Origin: Flavobacteriales bacterium
Lineage (GTDB): Bacteria > Bacteroidota > Bacteroidia > Flavobacteriales_D > Sanyastnellaceae
NCBI GenBank assembly: GCA_947457285.1
Contig: CANGVZ010000133.1
Coordinates: 1-6,237, forward strand
Reading direction: 5' to 3'
Length of the DNA stretch: 6,237 bases
Both the position numbers and the translations under genes were made by a program. The notes beneath the pieces are model-generated. The model was not told where the DNA came from. It saw only the letters and a program-made list of their open reading frames with translations, and searched no databases. How positions within the stretch are numbered: the first letter of the stretch is position 1; each line of letters starts with the position of its first letter. Of this stretch, positions 5,676 through 6,237 are shown one piece after another.

Positions 5676-6237
5676 TTAGAGCTTCTCTATTTTCACCGGA
5701 ACGAATTTGCTCATAGGCGTGTTGCTCTTCAATGCCACAAAGCTAAGTGGCACGAGGCAATTGGTTTCAGGAAAGTAGGTCGCCACACAACCTTCCGGAA
5801 TGTCGAATGGGATCACATGAAAGTGTAGCGCCTCGCGTTTTGTACCATCAATATCTGATACTAAATTGACGAGTTCTTTATCCCTAAATTTCATTTTCGC
5901 AATATCTTTTCGATTCATGAGCACCACCCTGCGCTCGTTTTTAATTCCACGATAGCGATCATCCAACCCGTAAATGGTAGTGTTGTACTGATCATGACTG
6001 CGAATGGTCATCATTATAAAATAGCCATTGGGAACCTCAAGCGGTCGAATTTCATTTACAGTAAAATGTGCTTTTCCTGAGGCCGTGGTGAATTGCTGCT
6101 TGCGCGGTCCATTCGGTAAATAGAAACCATCTGGCTTGCGAATTTGCTCATTGAATCTCGTGAATCCTGGTATGGTGGCTTCGATTTCATTGCGAATGAG
6201 ATCGTAGTTATTTTTCCAATCCAACCATGGCAGGTTA
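5676..6237 (-). CDS. FdhF/YdeP-type molybdopterin oxidoreductase, C-terminal part (runs off the right edge)
   Basis: Seen: the frame is open from the right window edge to the TAA at 5676, giving the last 186 residues; the true start is outside the window. The fragment begins NLPWLDWKNNYDLIR. It contains PDGFYLPNGPR, a GKAHF strand and IRSHDQYNTTIYGLDDRYRG, which is the hallmark of the C-terminal molybdopterin-dinucleotide-binding domain in the FdhF/YdeP family of formate dehydrogenase-like proteins. It ends with a barrel-like region (LHFHVIPFDIPEGCVATYFPETN). Known: these enzymes bind bis-MGD molybdenum, usually with an N-terminal iron-sulfur site, which is not visible here. The substrate of YdeP-like members is largely unsettled, so formate dehydrogenase activity should not be assumed. 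A TTG at 6222-6224 could mimic a start, but homologous sequence continues upstream of it. No intrinsic terminator follows before DUF58. Confidence 0.88.
   Translation of the reverse strand, partial: NLPWLDWKNNYDLIRNEIEATIPGFTRFNEQIRKPDGFYLPNGPRKQQFTTASGKAHFTVNEIRPLEVPNGYFIMMTIRSHDQYNTTIYGLDDRYRGIKNERRVVLMNRKDIAKMKFRDKELVNLVSDIDGTKREALHFHVIPFDIPEGCVATYFPETNCLVPLSFVALKSNTPMSKFVPVKIEKL

Noticed and set aside
6222..6224. TTG as the true start of the oxidoreductase fragment
   Set aside because: The frame is open beyond it to the window edge and NLPW just upstream fits the family, so this is the C-terminal part of a large protein, not a small gene.

Overview
This is a compact, chromosomal-looking window from a member of the Bacteroidota, most likely a marine or freshwater Flavobacteriales-type organism. 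Three things support this. One gene encodes a secreted protein with a C-terminal type IX secretion (Por) sorting domain, a system essentially confined to this phylum. Several starts are preceded by the phylum's -7 promoter element (TAnnTTTG) rather than a sigma70 -10 box. No gene has a convincing Shine-Dalgarno sequence. Base composition is moderately AT-rich and even throughout, with no insertion sequence, phage gene, CRISPR array, tRNA or rRNA.

Layout. On the minus strand at the left are the 5' part of an unidentified secreted protein (1-253) and an alpha/beta hydrolase (300-968). The hydrolase diverges, across only 24 bp, from a plus-strand run: pyrR (993-1535) and pyrB (1535-2488, overlapping pyrR by one base), then after 79 bp a single-domain STAS protein (2568-2936), and 5 bp later a T9SS cargo protein (2942-3745). 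A strong intrinsic terminator (3763-3794) closes this run and ends four bases before the start codon of the tRNA 3'-processing nuclease RNase Z (3799-4710). RNase Z converges, with no base between the stop codons, on a minus-strand pair: a DUF58 protein (4711-5658) and, upstream of it, the C-terminal 186 residues of an FdhF/YdeP-type molybdopterin oxidoreductase (5676-6237) that runs off the right edge.

Functionally, pyrR-pyrB is a pyrimidine unit: PyrB makes carbamoyl-aspartate, the committed step of UMP synthesis, and PyrR is a uracil phosphoribosyltransferase-fold protein that in Firmicutes also regulates pyr mRNA. Here the promoter lies so close to pyrR that there is no room for a PyrR-controlled leader, and several positions recalled as RNA-contact residues in Bacillus PyrR look changed. 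The STAS protein next to RNase Z probably belongs to a partner-switching signalling path whose kinase and phosphatase are elsewhere. The hydrolase, DUF58 and oxidoreductase genes have no obvious shared pathway.

I see no clear new multi-gene system. The points most worth a second look are the leader-less, probably non-RNA-binding PyrR, the terminator abutting RNase Z, and the cysteine-containing T9SS cargo gene placed directly behind the STAS gene.
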